A stretch of DNA of 64,000 nt. Source: Castellaniella sp049650445 (GTDB taxonomy: Bacteria > Pseudomonadota > Gammaproteobacteria > Burkholderiales > Burkholderiaceae_B). Under the pieces are notes generated by a model. The model was given only the letters and a program-made list of their open reading frames with translations, searched no databases and had not been told where the DNA came from. Position 1 is the first letter of the stretch; each line of letters opens with the position of its first letter. Below are positions 8,585-17,423 of this stretch, piece after piece. The position numbers were made by a program, and so were the translations under genes. Location of the stretch: contig NZ_JBASAD010000001.1 in NCBI RefSeq assembly GCF_049650445.1, positions 1-64,000 of the forward strand, given 5' to 3'.

Positions 8585-9670
8585 GTGTCTGAGCCGATCA
8601 CAACAGCAGCCTCCTTGCCCATCACGATCACGGGCTTGACCAAGACCTACGGCGACGCCAAGGCGCTCGACCACGTCGACCTGAACATCCGCAGCGGGGA
8701 ATTCCTGACCCTGCTCGGTCCCTCGGGCTCGGGCAAGACCACCCTGCTCATGACCATCGCCGGCTTCACCCGGCCCGACAGCGGCAGCTTGCGGTTTGGC
8801 GAAACCGAGGTCATCTGCACCCCGCCGCACAAACGGGAAGTCGGCATGGTCTTCCAGAGCTACGCCTTGTTTCCTCACATGAATGTCGCGGAAAACATCG
8901 CGTTCCCCCTGACCCTCAGGCACCTGCCCAAAAACGAAATCGCGCAGCGTGTGGAGCATGCGCTGGAAACCGTCCAGCTCGGCGGTTACGGTCAGCGCGG
9001 CATCGCCCAGCTCTCCGGCGGCCAGCGGCAGCGCGTGGCGCTGGCGCGCGCGATCGTCTTCGAGCCGCGCATCCTGCTGATGGACGAGCCGCTGTCGGCG
9101 CTCGACAAGAAACTGCGCGAGCACATGCAGATCGAGTTGCGCCACCTGCACGACAAGCTCGGCATGACCACGGTGTACGTCACGCACGACCAGCGCGAGG
9201 CACTGACGATGTCGGACCGGATCGCCGTGATCAACCAGGGCCGCGTGATGCAACTGGGCGACCCCGAGACGCTGTACGAACGGCCCGCAAGCAAGTTCGT
9301 GGCGGATTTCATCGGCGATTCCACCTTTCTACCCGTCGTGACATCGGGCAGCGAGGCCGTCTGCCACGGGCGCCCCCTCGCGCTGCCGCCGGACACGCCG
9401 ATCAGGGCCAACAGCTTCCTGATGCTGCGGCCCGAGAAACTGCGCCGCCTGGAGAATGGTGACGCCGAAGCCGGCATGAACATCTTCAACGGCACACTCA
9501 AACACATCGTCTACCAGGGCGACAGCGTGCTGACGCAAGTCACCCTGCCGGACGGCCAGGTGATCTGCATGCGCGGGGCCAGCCAACCCGATCCGACGGA
9601 GATCCAGGTCGGCGGTCCGGTCACGCTCGGCCTGCGCCGCGAAGACACCATCCTGGTATGCGATGACTGA
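8585..9670 (+). CDS. ABC transporter ATP-binding protein (PotA type)
   Basis: A 361-residue ATPase with Walker A GPSGSGKTT, signature LSGGQRQRVALARA, Walker B ILLMDEPLSALD and the switch-His segment YVTHDQREALTMSDR, followed by a C-terminal TOBE-like regulatory domain from about residue 260. It energises import together with the two permeases downstream. The start is GTG at 8585 with AGGAG at 8572-8576. Its 3' end overlaps the next gene by 8 bases. Confidence 0.92.
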   Translation: MSEPITTAASLPITITGLTKTYGDAKALDHVDLNIRSGEFLTLLGPSGSGKTTLLMTIAGFTRPDSGSLRFGETEVICTPPHKREVGMVFQSYALFPHMNVAENIAFPLTLRHLPKNEIAQRVEHALETVQLGGYGQRGIAQLSGGQRQRVALARAIVFEPRILLMDEPLSALDKKLREHMQIELRHLHDKLGMTTVYVTHDQREALTMSDRIAVINQGRVMQLGDPETLYERPASKFVADFIGDSTFLPVVTSGSEAVCHGRPLALPPDTPIRANSFLMLRPEKLRRLENGDAEAGMNIFNGTLKHIVYQGDSVLTQVTLPDGQVICMRGASQPDPTEIQVGGPVTLGLRREDTILVCDD

Positions 9671-10547
9671 GCCCAACGCCGCCGCCCTGCGGCGCCAGAC
9701 CCTCAAAGAACGACTGGCGTTCGCGGGCCTGTGCTCGCCCGCACTGCTGCTCGTGCTGGTGATCATGGTCATCCCCATGGCCTGGCTGTTCTGGCTGTCG
9801 TTCGTGGGCGAGAACGGCCATTTCTCGCTGGAAAACTACCAGCGCATGCTGGCCAGTTCGTCCTACATCCAGGTCTTCCGGCTGACCTTCGAGGTCAGCA
9901 TCCTGACCACATTGATCTGCGTCCTGGTCGGCTATCCACTGGCCTATTTCCTGTCCCAGTTGCCCACGCGCATGGCGAACCTGTTCATGATCGCCGTGCT
10001 GGTGCCCTTCTGGACCTCGCTGCTGGTGCGCACCTACGCCTGGCTCGTGCTGCTCCAGCGCCAGGGCCTGATCAACCAGTGGGGCATGGAACTGGGCCTG
10101 TGGAACGACCCCATCAGCCTGGTGCACAACATGACCGGCACCCTGATCGGCATGGTGCACATCATGCTGCCCTTCCTGGTGCTGCCGGTCTACGGGGCCA
10201 TGCGCGCCATCGACAAGGACTACCTCAAAGCGGCCGCCAATCTCGGCGCCAGCCCCACCCGGGCGTTCTGGAAAGTATTCCTGCCGCTGTCCCTGCCCGG
10301 CCTGCTCGCCGGCATGCTGATGGTGTTCATCCTGTGCCTGGGTTTCTACGTGACGCCCGCCATCCTGGGCGGCGGCAAGATCATCCTGGTGTCCATGCGC
10401 ATCGCCTCGAACATCGAGCTGTTCGTGAACTGGGGCGCCGCCAGCGCGCTCGGCGTCGTGCTCTTCGTCCTGACGATGCTGATCCTGTACCTGGCAAACC
10501 GGCTGGCCCGCTCGAGCCTCGCCGGCGCCCCGAGGAATGAGCCATGA
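9663..10547 (+). CDS. ABC transporter permease (PotB type)
   Basis: A 294-residue inner-membrane permease with six predicted helices. The cytoplasmic EAA loop, which docks on the ATPase, is visible as AAANLGASPTRAFWKVFLPLSLPG. It overlaps both neighbours, by 8 bases upstream and by ATGA downstream, so it is part of one tightly coupled operon. Confidence 0.9.
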   Translation: MTEPNAAALRRQTLKERLAFAGLCSPALLLVLVIMVIPMAWLFWLSFVGENGHFSLENYQRMLASSSYIQVFRLTFEVSILTTLICVLVGYPLAYFLSQLPTRMANLFMIAVLVPFWTSLLVRTYAWLVLLQRQGLINQWGMELGLWNDPISLVHNMTGTLIGMVHIMLPFLVLPVYGAMRAIDKDYLKAAANLGASPTRAFWKVFLPLSLPGLLAGMLMVFILCLGFYVTPAILGGGKIILVSMRIASNIELFVNWGAASALGVVLFVLTMLILYLANRLARSSLAGAPRNEP

Positions 10548-11362
10548 GCTGGCTGGATCGACCCGCCTCCGAGACCCAGATCACCCACGGGCAGCGGCTC
10601 TGGCTGTACGTCCTGTCCGCCCTGGCGATGGTGTTTCTCATTGCGCCGACGCTGATCGTCATCCCGATGTCGTTCTCGAATTCGCAATACCTGGAATTCC
10701 CGCCGACCAGTTGGTCGCTGCGCTGGTACACGCACTACCTGGAGTCGCCGGAGTGGATGCAGGCGACCCTCACGTCGGTCAAGGCCGCCGTCCTGACCAT
10801 GCTCGTGGCCACGCCGCTGGGCACCATGGCGGCGTACGGACTCTACCTCTCGCATATCCGCGCGACCCGGCTGATCTACCTGATGATCATCACCCCCATG
10901 ATCATCCCCGTCATCCTGCTGGCGATCGGCGCGTTCTACGTCTATGCGAAGCTCAACCTGCTCAACACGATCCTCGGCCTGGTGCTGGCCCACGCGCTCC
11001 TGGCCACGCCGCTGGTGCTGATCGTGGTCGGAGCCGCTCTCAAGGGCTTCGACCCCAGCCAGGAAATGGCGGCACGCAACCTGGGGGCGTCGCGCTTCGT
11101 CGCCTTCATGAGGGTCACCTTGCCGCAGATCCGCTTTTCGGTCATTACAGGGGCGCTGCTGGCCTTCCTGACGTCCTTCGATGAGGTCGTCATCGCGCTC
11201 TTCATTTCCGGCGGAGACAACGCCACCCTGACGCGCAATATGTTCAATGCGCTGCGGGATCAGATCGACCCGACGATCACGTCGATCTCGACCCTGATGA
11301 TCCTGATCTCGACCGGCCTGCTGGTGGCGGCCCAGACTTTCGGCCGACCGAGGCACCACTAG
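10544..11362 (+). CDS. ABC transporter permease (PotC type)
   Basis: A 272-residue inner-membrane permease with an EAA loop (AARNLGASRFVAFMRVTLPQIRF), partner of the preceding permease. It starts within an ATGA overlap. Its stop TAG overlaps the stop of the convergent MocR gene (CTAG at 11359-11362), so transcription of the two units must meet here without an intervening terminator. Confidence 0.9.
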   Translation: MSWLDRPASETQITHGQRLWLYVLSALAMVFLIAPTLIVIPMSFSNSQYLEFPPTSWSLRWYTHYLESPEWMQATLTSVKAAVLTMLVATPLGTMAAYGLYLSHIRATRLIYLMIITPMIIPVILLAIGAFYVYAKLNLLNTILGLVLAHALLATPLVLIVVGAALKGFDPSQEMAARNLGASRFVAFMRVTLPQIRFSVITGALLAFLTSFDEVVIALFISGGDNATLTRNMFNALRDQIDPTITSISTLMILISTGLLVAAQTFGRPRHH

Positions 11363-12849
11363 CGCCGCAGGCCTTCCAGCACCCGGGCCAGTGTCTCGAC
11401 ACCCGCCCGGATTTCCGGTGAACGGACGGTGCTGAACCCGAGGACCAGCCCCTGCTGGGCGATCGGCTCGATGCAATATCGCCCGATCGGAGACACCGAG
11501 ATGCCCTGTTCGCCCGCAGCCTGGCTGACCGCCCGCTCGTCGAACCCGGGTGCCAGATACCCCACGGTATGAAAGCCGGTCTCGGTCGGCATCACGTCCA
11601 ACAGCCCCTGCAACCGCGCGTTCGACGCCTCGATCAGGGCATCATGGCGCTCGGCGTAGATCTTGCACATACGGCGGATGTGCGTGGCGAAATGCCCCTC
11701 GCCCATGAAGTCCGCCAGCACCGCCTGCAGATTCGAGGGCGCCCCCTGGAGAAAGGCGCCTGAAACCTTGCGGAAGGTATCGACCAGAATGGGCGGCACC
11801 ACGAAATAGCCCAGCCGCAGGGCGGGAAACAGGGACTTGCTGAAAGTCCCCACATAGATCACGCGCTCCGCCGTATCGAGGCTCTGCAAGGTCGGCAAGG
11901 GACTGCTGTGGTAGCGGAACTCGCCGTCGTAATCGTCCTCGAGGATCCAGGCATCGCTGCGCTCGGCCGCCTGCAGCAGTTCGATGCGGCGCGCCAGGCT
12001 CATGGTCACGCCGATCGGCTGCTGATGCGAGGGCGTGACGAACGCCAGGCGGAAATAGGGCGCCTGCTTCAGCCCCGCTTCGACCACCATCCCCTCCCCG
12101 TCGATCGGAACGGGAACGAGATCCATGCCGTGCGCCTTGAAGCTGTTGCGCGCACCGATGGCGCCCGGGTTCTCGAACCAGACCTTGTCGCCCGGATCGA
12201 GCAGGACGCTGCACGCCAGATTGAACGCCTGCTGGGCGCCGCTGACGATGAAAACCTGTTCGGGTTCGCAGGACAGGCCGCGGTTGCCCTGCAAATGACT
12301 GGCGATCGCCCGCCGCAAGGGAGCAAACCCTTCCGGATCACCATAGCCCATGACCCGGTCGCGCTTTTCCCGATAATGCCTGGCCACCAGGCGCGACCAT
12401 TGCGCCAGAGGGAACACGTCGAACGCCGGCGTCCCGGTCGTGAACGCCCTTTTTTCGTGGGGGATGCGTGCGCCGAACTGCTCGATCGAATGGGCGATGC
12501 AGCGCGAAAGGCGCAGGTTCTTGCGACGCTGCGCCAGCCTTTCGGTCGAAGGCGCGGGCAGCCTGGACAGATGGGTGCTCAGGGTCTCACACACGAAAGA
12601 GCCCGAACCCGTACGCGAGTCGATCAGCCCTTCCTCGGCCAGCCGCTCGAAGACATAGTTGATGGTGGTGCGCGAGACGTTCAGCTCCGTCGCCAGGGTG
12701 CGGCTGGACGGCAGGCGTTCGCCGGCGCTGAGAGCACCCGAGAAGATCATCTTGCGGATCGCCGCGCAGATCTGAGTACTGATGGTCTTCGAGGAATCGC
12801 GGTCTATCGTGATCGACGCCAGCAAGGCGCCCCCAGCTACCTTCACCAT
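11359..12849 (-). CDS. MocR-type transcriptional regulator (GntR HTH fused to aminotransferase-like domain)
   Basis: A 496-residue fusion. Residues about 10-85 form a GntR winged helix (AGERLPSSRTLATELNVSRTT, then the recognition region VFERLAEEGLI). From about residue 110 it is a fold-type I aminotransferase with the PLP lysine in TFSKSLFPALRLGY and WILEDDYDGEFRY. MocR proteins sense amines or amino acids by forming a PLP adduct. The ATG at 12849 has a good ribosome binding site (GGGAGG) upstream; an ATG 21 bases further out is less well placed. It lies between the transporter operon and the divergent enzyme operon, and both promoter regions carry the same motif, so it very likely controls both. 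Confidence 0.92.
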   Translation of the reverse strand: MVKVAGGALLASITIDRDSSKTISTQICAAIRKMIFSGALSAGERLPSSRTLATELNVSRTTINYVFERLAEEGLIDSRTGSGSFVCETLSTHLSRLPAPSTERLAQRRKNLRLSRCIAHSIEQFGARIPHEKRAFTTGTPAFDVFPLAQWSRLVARHYREKRDRVMGYGDPEGFAPLRRAIASHLQGNRGLSCEPEQVFIVSGAQQAFNLACSVLLDPGDKVWFENPGAIGARNSFKAHGMDLVPVPIDGEGMVVEAGLKQAPYFRLAFVTPSHQQPIGVTMSLARRIELLQAAERSDAWILEDDYDGEFRYHSSPLPTLQSLDTAERVIYVGTFSKSLFPALRLGYFVVPPILVDTFRKVSGAFLQGAPSNLQAVLADFMGEGHFATHIRRMCKIYAERHDALIEASNARLQGLLDVMPTETGFHTVGYLAPGFDERAVSQAAGEQGISVSPIGRYCIEPIAQQGLVLGFSTVRSPEIRAGVETLARVLEGLRR

Positions 12850-12876
12850 CGTGCTCCCTCCCGCTTCCATCCGGAC

Positions 12877-12903
12877 TGGTATGCAACTTTATCCAGAATG
12901 GAT
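12877..12903 (-). promoter_or_regulatory. putative MocR operator, copy 2
   Basis: Read on the minus strand, ATCCATTCTGGA and CATACCA are separated by 8 bases, identical in both blocks and in spacing to the site at 7292-7318. It lies between the MocR gene start (12849) and the enolase-superfamily gene (12986), where it could serve autoregulation and control of the divergent operon. Confidence 0.65.
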
Positions 12904-12985
12904 ATTAACGCGCAACCATTTTCTTCTTACCATCATCGCTACCGTGAGCCATGCCGAGCGCTCACTTTCGCGCAAGCATCCCACC

Positions 12986-14095
12986 ATGAAAATAAAAAGC
13001 ATCGAAACGTTCAGCACCCGGGATGTCGGACTGGTCCGCGTACGCACCGACGACGGTGCCGAAGGATGGGGACAGGTTTCGACCTATCACTCGGACATTG
13101 CCTCCCTGGTGCTGCACCGGCAGGTCGCCGTCCACGCATTGGGCGCGGACGTCTCGGATCTCGCGGGACTGGGCGGCCTGATCGGCCGGATCTACGAGAA
13201 GGAATACAAATTCCCGGGTTCGTACATGTGCCGGGCGCTGGGGGGGCTGGACACGGCCCTCTGGGACCTGCACGGCAAGATACAAGGCAAAAGCGTCTGC
13301 GAATTGCTGGGCGGTACCCCCCGGCCGATCCGCGTCTACGCCTCGAGCATGAAACGCGACATCACGCCCCGGGCCGAGGCCGATCGTTTCCTTCGCCTGC
13401 GCGATGCCCACGGCTATGACGCCTTCAAATTCCGCGTAGGCGCGGAATGCGGGCACAATCAGGACGAATGGCCGGGCCGCACGGAAGAGATCGTGCCGAC
13501 GATCCGCGCAGCGCTGGGCGACGAGGTGGACCTGCTCGCAGATGGCAACAGTTGCTACCAGCCCGAGAAGGCCATCGAGGTCGGGCGGCTGCTGGAAGAC
13601 CACGGGGTCCGCCACTTCGAAGAACCCTGCCCTTACTGGCGGCTGGACTGGACCCGGCAAGTCACCGAGGCGCTGAGCCTGGACGTCACCGGCGGAGAGC
13701 AGGACAACAACCTCGCCCTGTGGAAGCACATGATCGAGTCCCGTACCGTAGACGTCGTGCAACCCGACATCTGCTATCTGGGCGGCATCGAACGCACATT
13801 GCGGGTTGCCAGAATGGCCCAGGCGGCAGGGCTGCCGTGCACGCCCCACTCCGCCAACCTGTCGCTCGTCACGATCTTCACCCTGCATCTGATGGGCGCC
13901 ATCGAGAACGCGGGGCCCTACGTCGAACTCTCCATCGAGGAAGCCGACTACTATCCCTGGCAATATGGCATCTATGCCGACTATCCGGTGGCGCGCGACG
14001 GCAAGGTGCGGATCCCGGACGGGCCGGGCTGGGGCGTGGAGATCAACCCTCAGTGGCTCGCGCGCGCGGACTATCAAATCAGCCAGACGGACTAG
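12986..14095 (+). CDS. enolase-superfamily enzyme (mandelate racemase/muconate lactonizing family)
   Basis: A 369-residue enzyme. The N-terminal capping domain is followed by a barrel with a Lys on strand 2 (AFKFRVG), metal-ligand acids in LLADGNS, RHFEEP and VTGGEQDNN, and the QPDICYLGG Asp with TPHSANLS His, the Asp-His dyad of the mandelate-racemase subgroup. These enzymes abstract a proton alpha to a carboxylate and act as acid-sugar dehydratases or as epimerases of amino-acid derivatives. With a polyamine-type transporter and PLP-type regulator nearby, an amino-acid derivative is plausible, but the substrate cannot be read from sequence. It starts an operon with the two oxidoreductases below. 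Confidence 0.85.
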   Translation: MKIKSIETFSTRDVGLVRVRTDDGAEGWGQVSTYHSDIASLVLHRQVAVHALGADVSDLAGLGGLIGRIYEKEYKFPGSYMCRALGGLDTALWDLHGKIQGKSVCELLGGTPRPIRVYASSMKRDITPRAEADRFLRLRDAHGYDAFKFRVGAECGHNQDEWPGRTEEIVPTIRAALGDEVDLLADGNSCYQPEKAIEVGRLLEDHGVRHFEEPCPYWRLDWTRQVTEALSLDVTGGEQDNNLALWKHMIESRTVDVVQPDICYLGGIERTLRVARMAQAAGLPCTPHSANLSLVTIFTLHLMGAIENAGPYVELSIEEADYYPWQYGIYADYPVARDGKVRIPDGPGWGVEINPQWLARADYQISQTD

Positions 14096-14102
14096 GAATC
14101 AC

Positions 14103-15596
14103 ATGAGCACCGCCATTCAGGATCACGCTGCCCAGGCCCTGCGCACCGGGACGCTGCCGGGATTGCCCGACCAGCTCCATATCGACGGGCACTGGCGGCC
14201 GGCCGTTGCCGGCGGCCGGATGGAGGCCATCGACCCCGGCACGGAAAAGCCCTTCGCCGAGTGCCCGGCCGGCACCGCCGAGGACGTCGACATCGCCGTC
14301 GCGTCTTCCGCGCGCGCCTACCAGGAGGTCTGGCGGCATGCCGCCCCCGCGCAACGGGCCACGATCCTGCGCGACGCGGCCCGCCTCGTGCGCGCTCGCG
14401 TGGAACACCTGGCCGTCGCCGAGACGCTGAACTGCGGCAAACCGCTTGCCGAATCCCGGGACGATGTCGAAACCGTCGCCAGGCTCCTGGACTACTACGG
14501 CGGCGCGGCCGACAAGCTGCAGGGCGACACGATCCCGCTGGGCGGGAATTTCGTCTCCTACAACCAACTGGAGCCGGTCGGCGTCACGGCGCACATCGTG
14601 CCGTGGAACTTCCCGATGTTCTCCATGATGCGGGGCGTCGCCCCCGCGCTCGCGGCCGGCTGCACCACCGTCGTCAAACCGGCCGAGACCTCCTCGATCA
14701 CGGCGCTGCTGCTCGCGGGCATCCTCTCCGAGGCCGGCCTGCCCCAGGGCGTCTGCAACGTCGTGACCGGCACGGGAGCGGCCGTCGGCGAGCCGCTCAG
14801 CCTCCACCCCGAGGTCCGGCACGTCACCTTCACGGGCTCGGTGGACACTGGCCGGCGCGTCATGCAAAACGCCGCGCGGCACATCGCCAGCGTCACCCTG
14901 GAGCTGGGCGGCAAATCCCCCGCCATCGTACTGGCCGACTGCGACCTGGATCACGCCGTGGAAGACATGCTGGAGGCAATCTATCTCAACGCGGGCCAGG
15001 TCTGCTCCGCAGGATCGCGCCTGGTCATCGAACGCAGTGTGCACGACGCCTTCATCGAGAAATTCAGCGCCCGCGCCCGGGCGCTGACGATCGGCCACGG
15101 CCTGAAGAATCCGGCCATCGGCGCCATCAACTCCCGCCGGCAGCTCGACAGGATCACCGCAGCCGTGGACGGTGCCCGAGCCCGGGGCATCCGGATCGCC
15201 GCGGGCGGCGGACGCACCGTGGATCCCGACAGCGGCGCAGGCTGGTTCTTCCAGCCGACCATCCTGGATGACGTGCCGGCCGACGACCCCGTCGTCCGGG
15301 AGGAAATCTTCGGGCCGGTGCTCTGCGTGCAGATCGTCGACACGGTCGAAGAAGCCCTGCGCGCGGCCAATGGCACGGACTACGGCCTGGCGGCCTGCAT
15401 CTACACCAAAGACATCCAGAAGGCCCTCGGCCTGGCGCGCGACATCGACGCGGGCCAGGTCACGGTCAACCAGTATTTCGCCGGCGGCATCTACACGCCC
15501 TTCGGCGGCAACAAGCTCTCCGGATTCGGCCGGGAGAAGGGCCTGGAGGCCTTGCGCAATTACTGCCGGATCAAAAACGTCACGATCCGGATCTGA
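14103..15596 (+). CDS. NAD(P)-dependent aldehyde dehydrogenase
   Basis: A 497-residue enzyme of the classical ALDH superfamily with VPWNFP at the cofactor site, the general-base Glu in VTLELGGKSP, the catalytic Cys in NAGQVCSAGSR and EEIFGPV near the C-terminus. The relatives that come to mind oxidise betaine aldehyde and amino-aldehydes. It lies 7 bases after the enolase-superfamily gene. It would oxidise an aldehyde made by the GMC enzyme or by the DAO-family oxidase of the same regulon. Confidence 0.92.
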   Translation: MSTAIQDHAAQALRTGTLPGLPDQLHIDGHWRPAVAGGRMEAIDPGTEKPFAECPAGTAEDVDIAVASSARAYQEVWRHAAPAQRATILRDAARLVRARVEHLAVAETLNCGKPLAESRDDVETVARLLDYYGGAADKLQGDTIPLGGNFVSYNQLEPVGVTAHIVPWNFPMFSMMRGVAPALAAGCTTVVKPAETSSITALLLAGILSEAGLPQGVCNVVTGTGAAVGEPLSLHPEVRHVTFTGSVDTGRRVMQNAARHIASVTLELGGKSPAIVLADCDLDHAVEDMLEAIYLNAGQVCSAGSRLVIERSVHDAFIEKFSARARALTIGHGLKNPAIGAINSRRQLDRITAAVDGARARGIRIAAGGGRTVDPDSGAGWFFQPTILDDVPADDPVVREEIFGPVLCVQIVDTVEEALRAANGTDYGLAACIYTKDIQKALGLARDIDAGQVTVNQYFAGGIYTPFGGNKLSGFGREKGLEALRNYCRIKNVTIRI

Positions 15597-15619
15597 AGGC
15601 AACGGCTCCGGGCGCGCAC

Positions 15620-17248
15620 ATGGACCAATACGACTACATCATCGTCGGCGCCGGCTCCGCCGGGTGCGTGCTGGCCAACCGCCTGAGCGCGGACGGACGC
15701 CATCGGGTCCTGCTGCTCGAGGCCGGCGGCAGCGACCGGCGATTCTGGGTGCAGGTCCCGATCGGCTACGGCAAGACCTACTACCAGAAAGCCGTCAACT
15801 GGCGGTACCTGACCGAGCCCGTGCCCGGCCTGAACGGCAAGCCCAGCTACTGGCCCAGGGGCCGTGTGCTGGGCGGCTCCAGTTCGATCAACGCCATGGT
15901 CTTCATCCGCGGCAACGCGCTGGACTACGACGGCTGGGCCGCAGCCGGCAATCCCGGGTGGAGCTACGCGGACGTCCTGCCGTACTTCAAGAAGATGGAA
16001 ACCTGCCAGGCCGGCGAGCACGGCTACCGCGGCACGAACGGCCCCCTGACCGTATCGGACGTTTCCGGGGCACTCCATCCACTATGCCAGAACTATCTGC
16101 AGGCCGGTCTGCAGGCCGGCCTGCTCTACAACCCCGACTTCAACGGTGCCCGCCAGGACGGCGTCGGGCTTTACCAACTCACGGTCAGGAACGGTTTTCG
16201 CATGTCCTCGGCCAAGGCGTATCTGCGACCGGCGTCCGGCCGCCGCAACCTGACCATCCGGACGCACGCCCACGCCACCCGCGTGCTGTTCGAGGGCCGC
16301 CGGGCCATCGGCCTGGAATACGAACGGCACGGCCGCATCCATCAGGCGCTGGCCCATCGGGAAGTCGTCCTGAGCTGCGGCGCCGTCAACACGCCGCAAC
16401 TCCTGCAGCTTTCCGGCATCGGTCCGCGCGGTCTGCTGGCATCCAGAGGCATCGCGGTTCTTTCCGACAGTCCTGCCGTCGGCGAAAACCTGCAGGATCA
16501 TCTCGGCGTCGACTACCTGTTCGGCAGCCGGCTGAAGACCCTGAATGACGACCTGAACCCCTGGTGGGGAAAACTGCGGGCGGGGCTGGCCTATTTGCTG
16601 CTCCGACGCGGCCCCCTGGGCCTGAGCGTCAACCAGGGCGGCGGGTTCTTCAAGACGGACCCCGGCCTGGCCCAACCCGACATGCAACTGTACTTTTCCC
16701 CGGTCAGCTACACCCGGGCGCCCGCAGGCACCCGGCCCCTGATGAATCCGGACCCTTTCCCGGCCTTCCTGCTGGGCGTGTCGAACTGCCGCCCCCATTC
16801 CAGGGGCACCGTCCGCATCCGTTCCGGCGATCCGCGCGAAGCGCCCGAGATACAGCCCAACTACCTGGCCGACGAGCGCGACCTGCAGGCCCTGCTGCGA
16901 GGCGTCGGATTCATCCGCCGCCTGGCCGGGACACCCGCGCTCAGGGACATCATCACCCAGGAGATCCAGCCCGGCGCGGACTGCGCCAGCGACGAAGATC
17001 TCGTCCGGAACATCCGCGACAGTGCCTGGAGCGTCTTTCACGCCTGCTCGTCCTGCCGCATGGGCCCCGATCCGGAGACCTCCGTGGTCGATCACCGGCT
17101 CCGGGTGCACGGCATCGGGCATCTGCGGATCGCGGACGCTTCCGTCTTCCCGTCACTGATCTCGGGCAACACCAACGCGGCCGCCATCATGGTGGGCGAG
17201 AAGGCGTCCGACCTGATCCTGGCCGACGCCGGAAACCCCGCAGGCTGA
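15620..17248 (+). CDS. GMC-family FAD-dependent alcohol oxidoreductase (choline dehydrogenase-like)
   Basis: A 542-residue flavoprotein with the GMC dinucleotide fold (YDYIIVGAGSAGCVLANRL, GAGSAG at 10-15), the GMC signature around GRVLGGSSSINAMVFIRG, and a C-terminal active-site region HACSSCRMG followed by SGNTNAAAIMVGEKA. Such enzymes oxidise primary alcohols to aldehydes. Placed after an ALDH it suggests stepwise alcohol-aldehyde-acid oxidation, as with BetA/BetB, though the enolase-superfamily partner argues against simple choline oxidation. Confidence 0.88.
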   Translation: MDQYDYIIVGAGSAGCVLANRLSADGRHRVLLLEAGGSDRRFWVQVPIGYGKTYYQKAVNWRYLTEPVPGLNGKPSYWPRGRVLGGSSSINAMVFIRGNALDYDGWAAAGNPGWSYADVLPYFKKMETCQAGEHGYRGTNGPLTVSDVSGALHPLCQNYLQAGLQAGLLYNPDFNGARQDGVGLYQLTVRNGFRMSSAKAYLRPASGRRNLTIRTHAHATRVLFEGRRAIGLEYERHGRIHQALAHREVVLSCGAVNTPQLLQLSGIGPRGLLASRGIAVLSDSPAVGENLQDHLGVDYLFGSRLKTLNDDLNPWWGKLRAGLAYLLLRRGPLGLSVNQGGGFFKTDPGLAQPDMQLYFSPVSYTRAPAGTRPLMNPDPFPAFLLGVSNCRPHSRGTVRIRSGDPREAPEIQPNYLADERDLQALLRGVGFIRRLAGTPALRDIITQEIQPGADCASDEDLVRNIRDSAWSVFHACSSCRMGPDPETSVVDHRLRVHGIGHLRIADASVFPSLISGNTNAAAIMVGEKASDLILADAGNPAG

Positions 17249-17423
17249 CGTTCGCGCCGGTCCACGCCCTGCCCCACATCGCAAAAAAATGCAAAGGTCC
17301 GGGCGCCCCGATGGACGCACCGGAACCCGGCGGCGATAATGAGCACACACCGCAGACAGCGCATCATGGATGCTTGCGGTCCGAACTCATGCACAAAAAC
17401 AAAACCTGCCAGGAGCGCACGCC

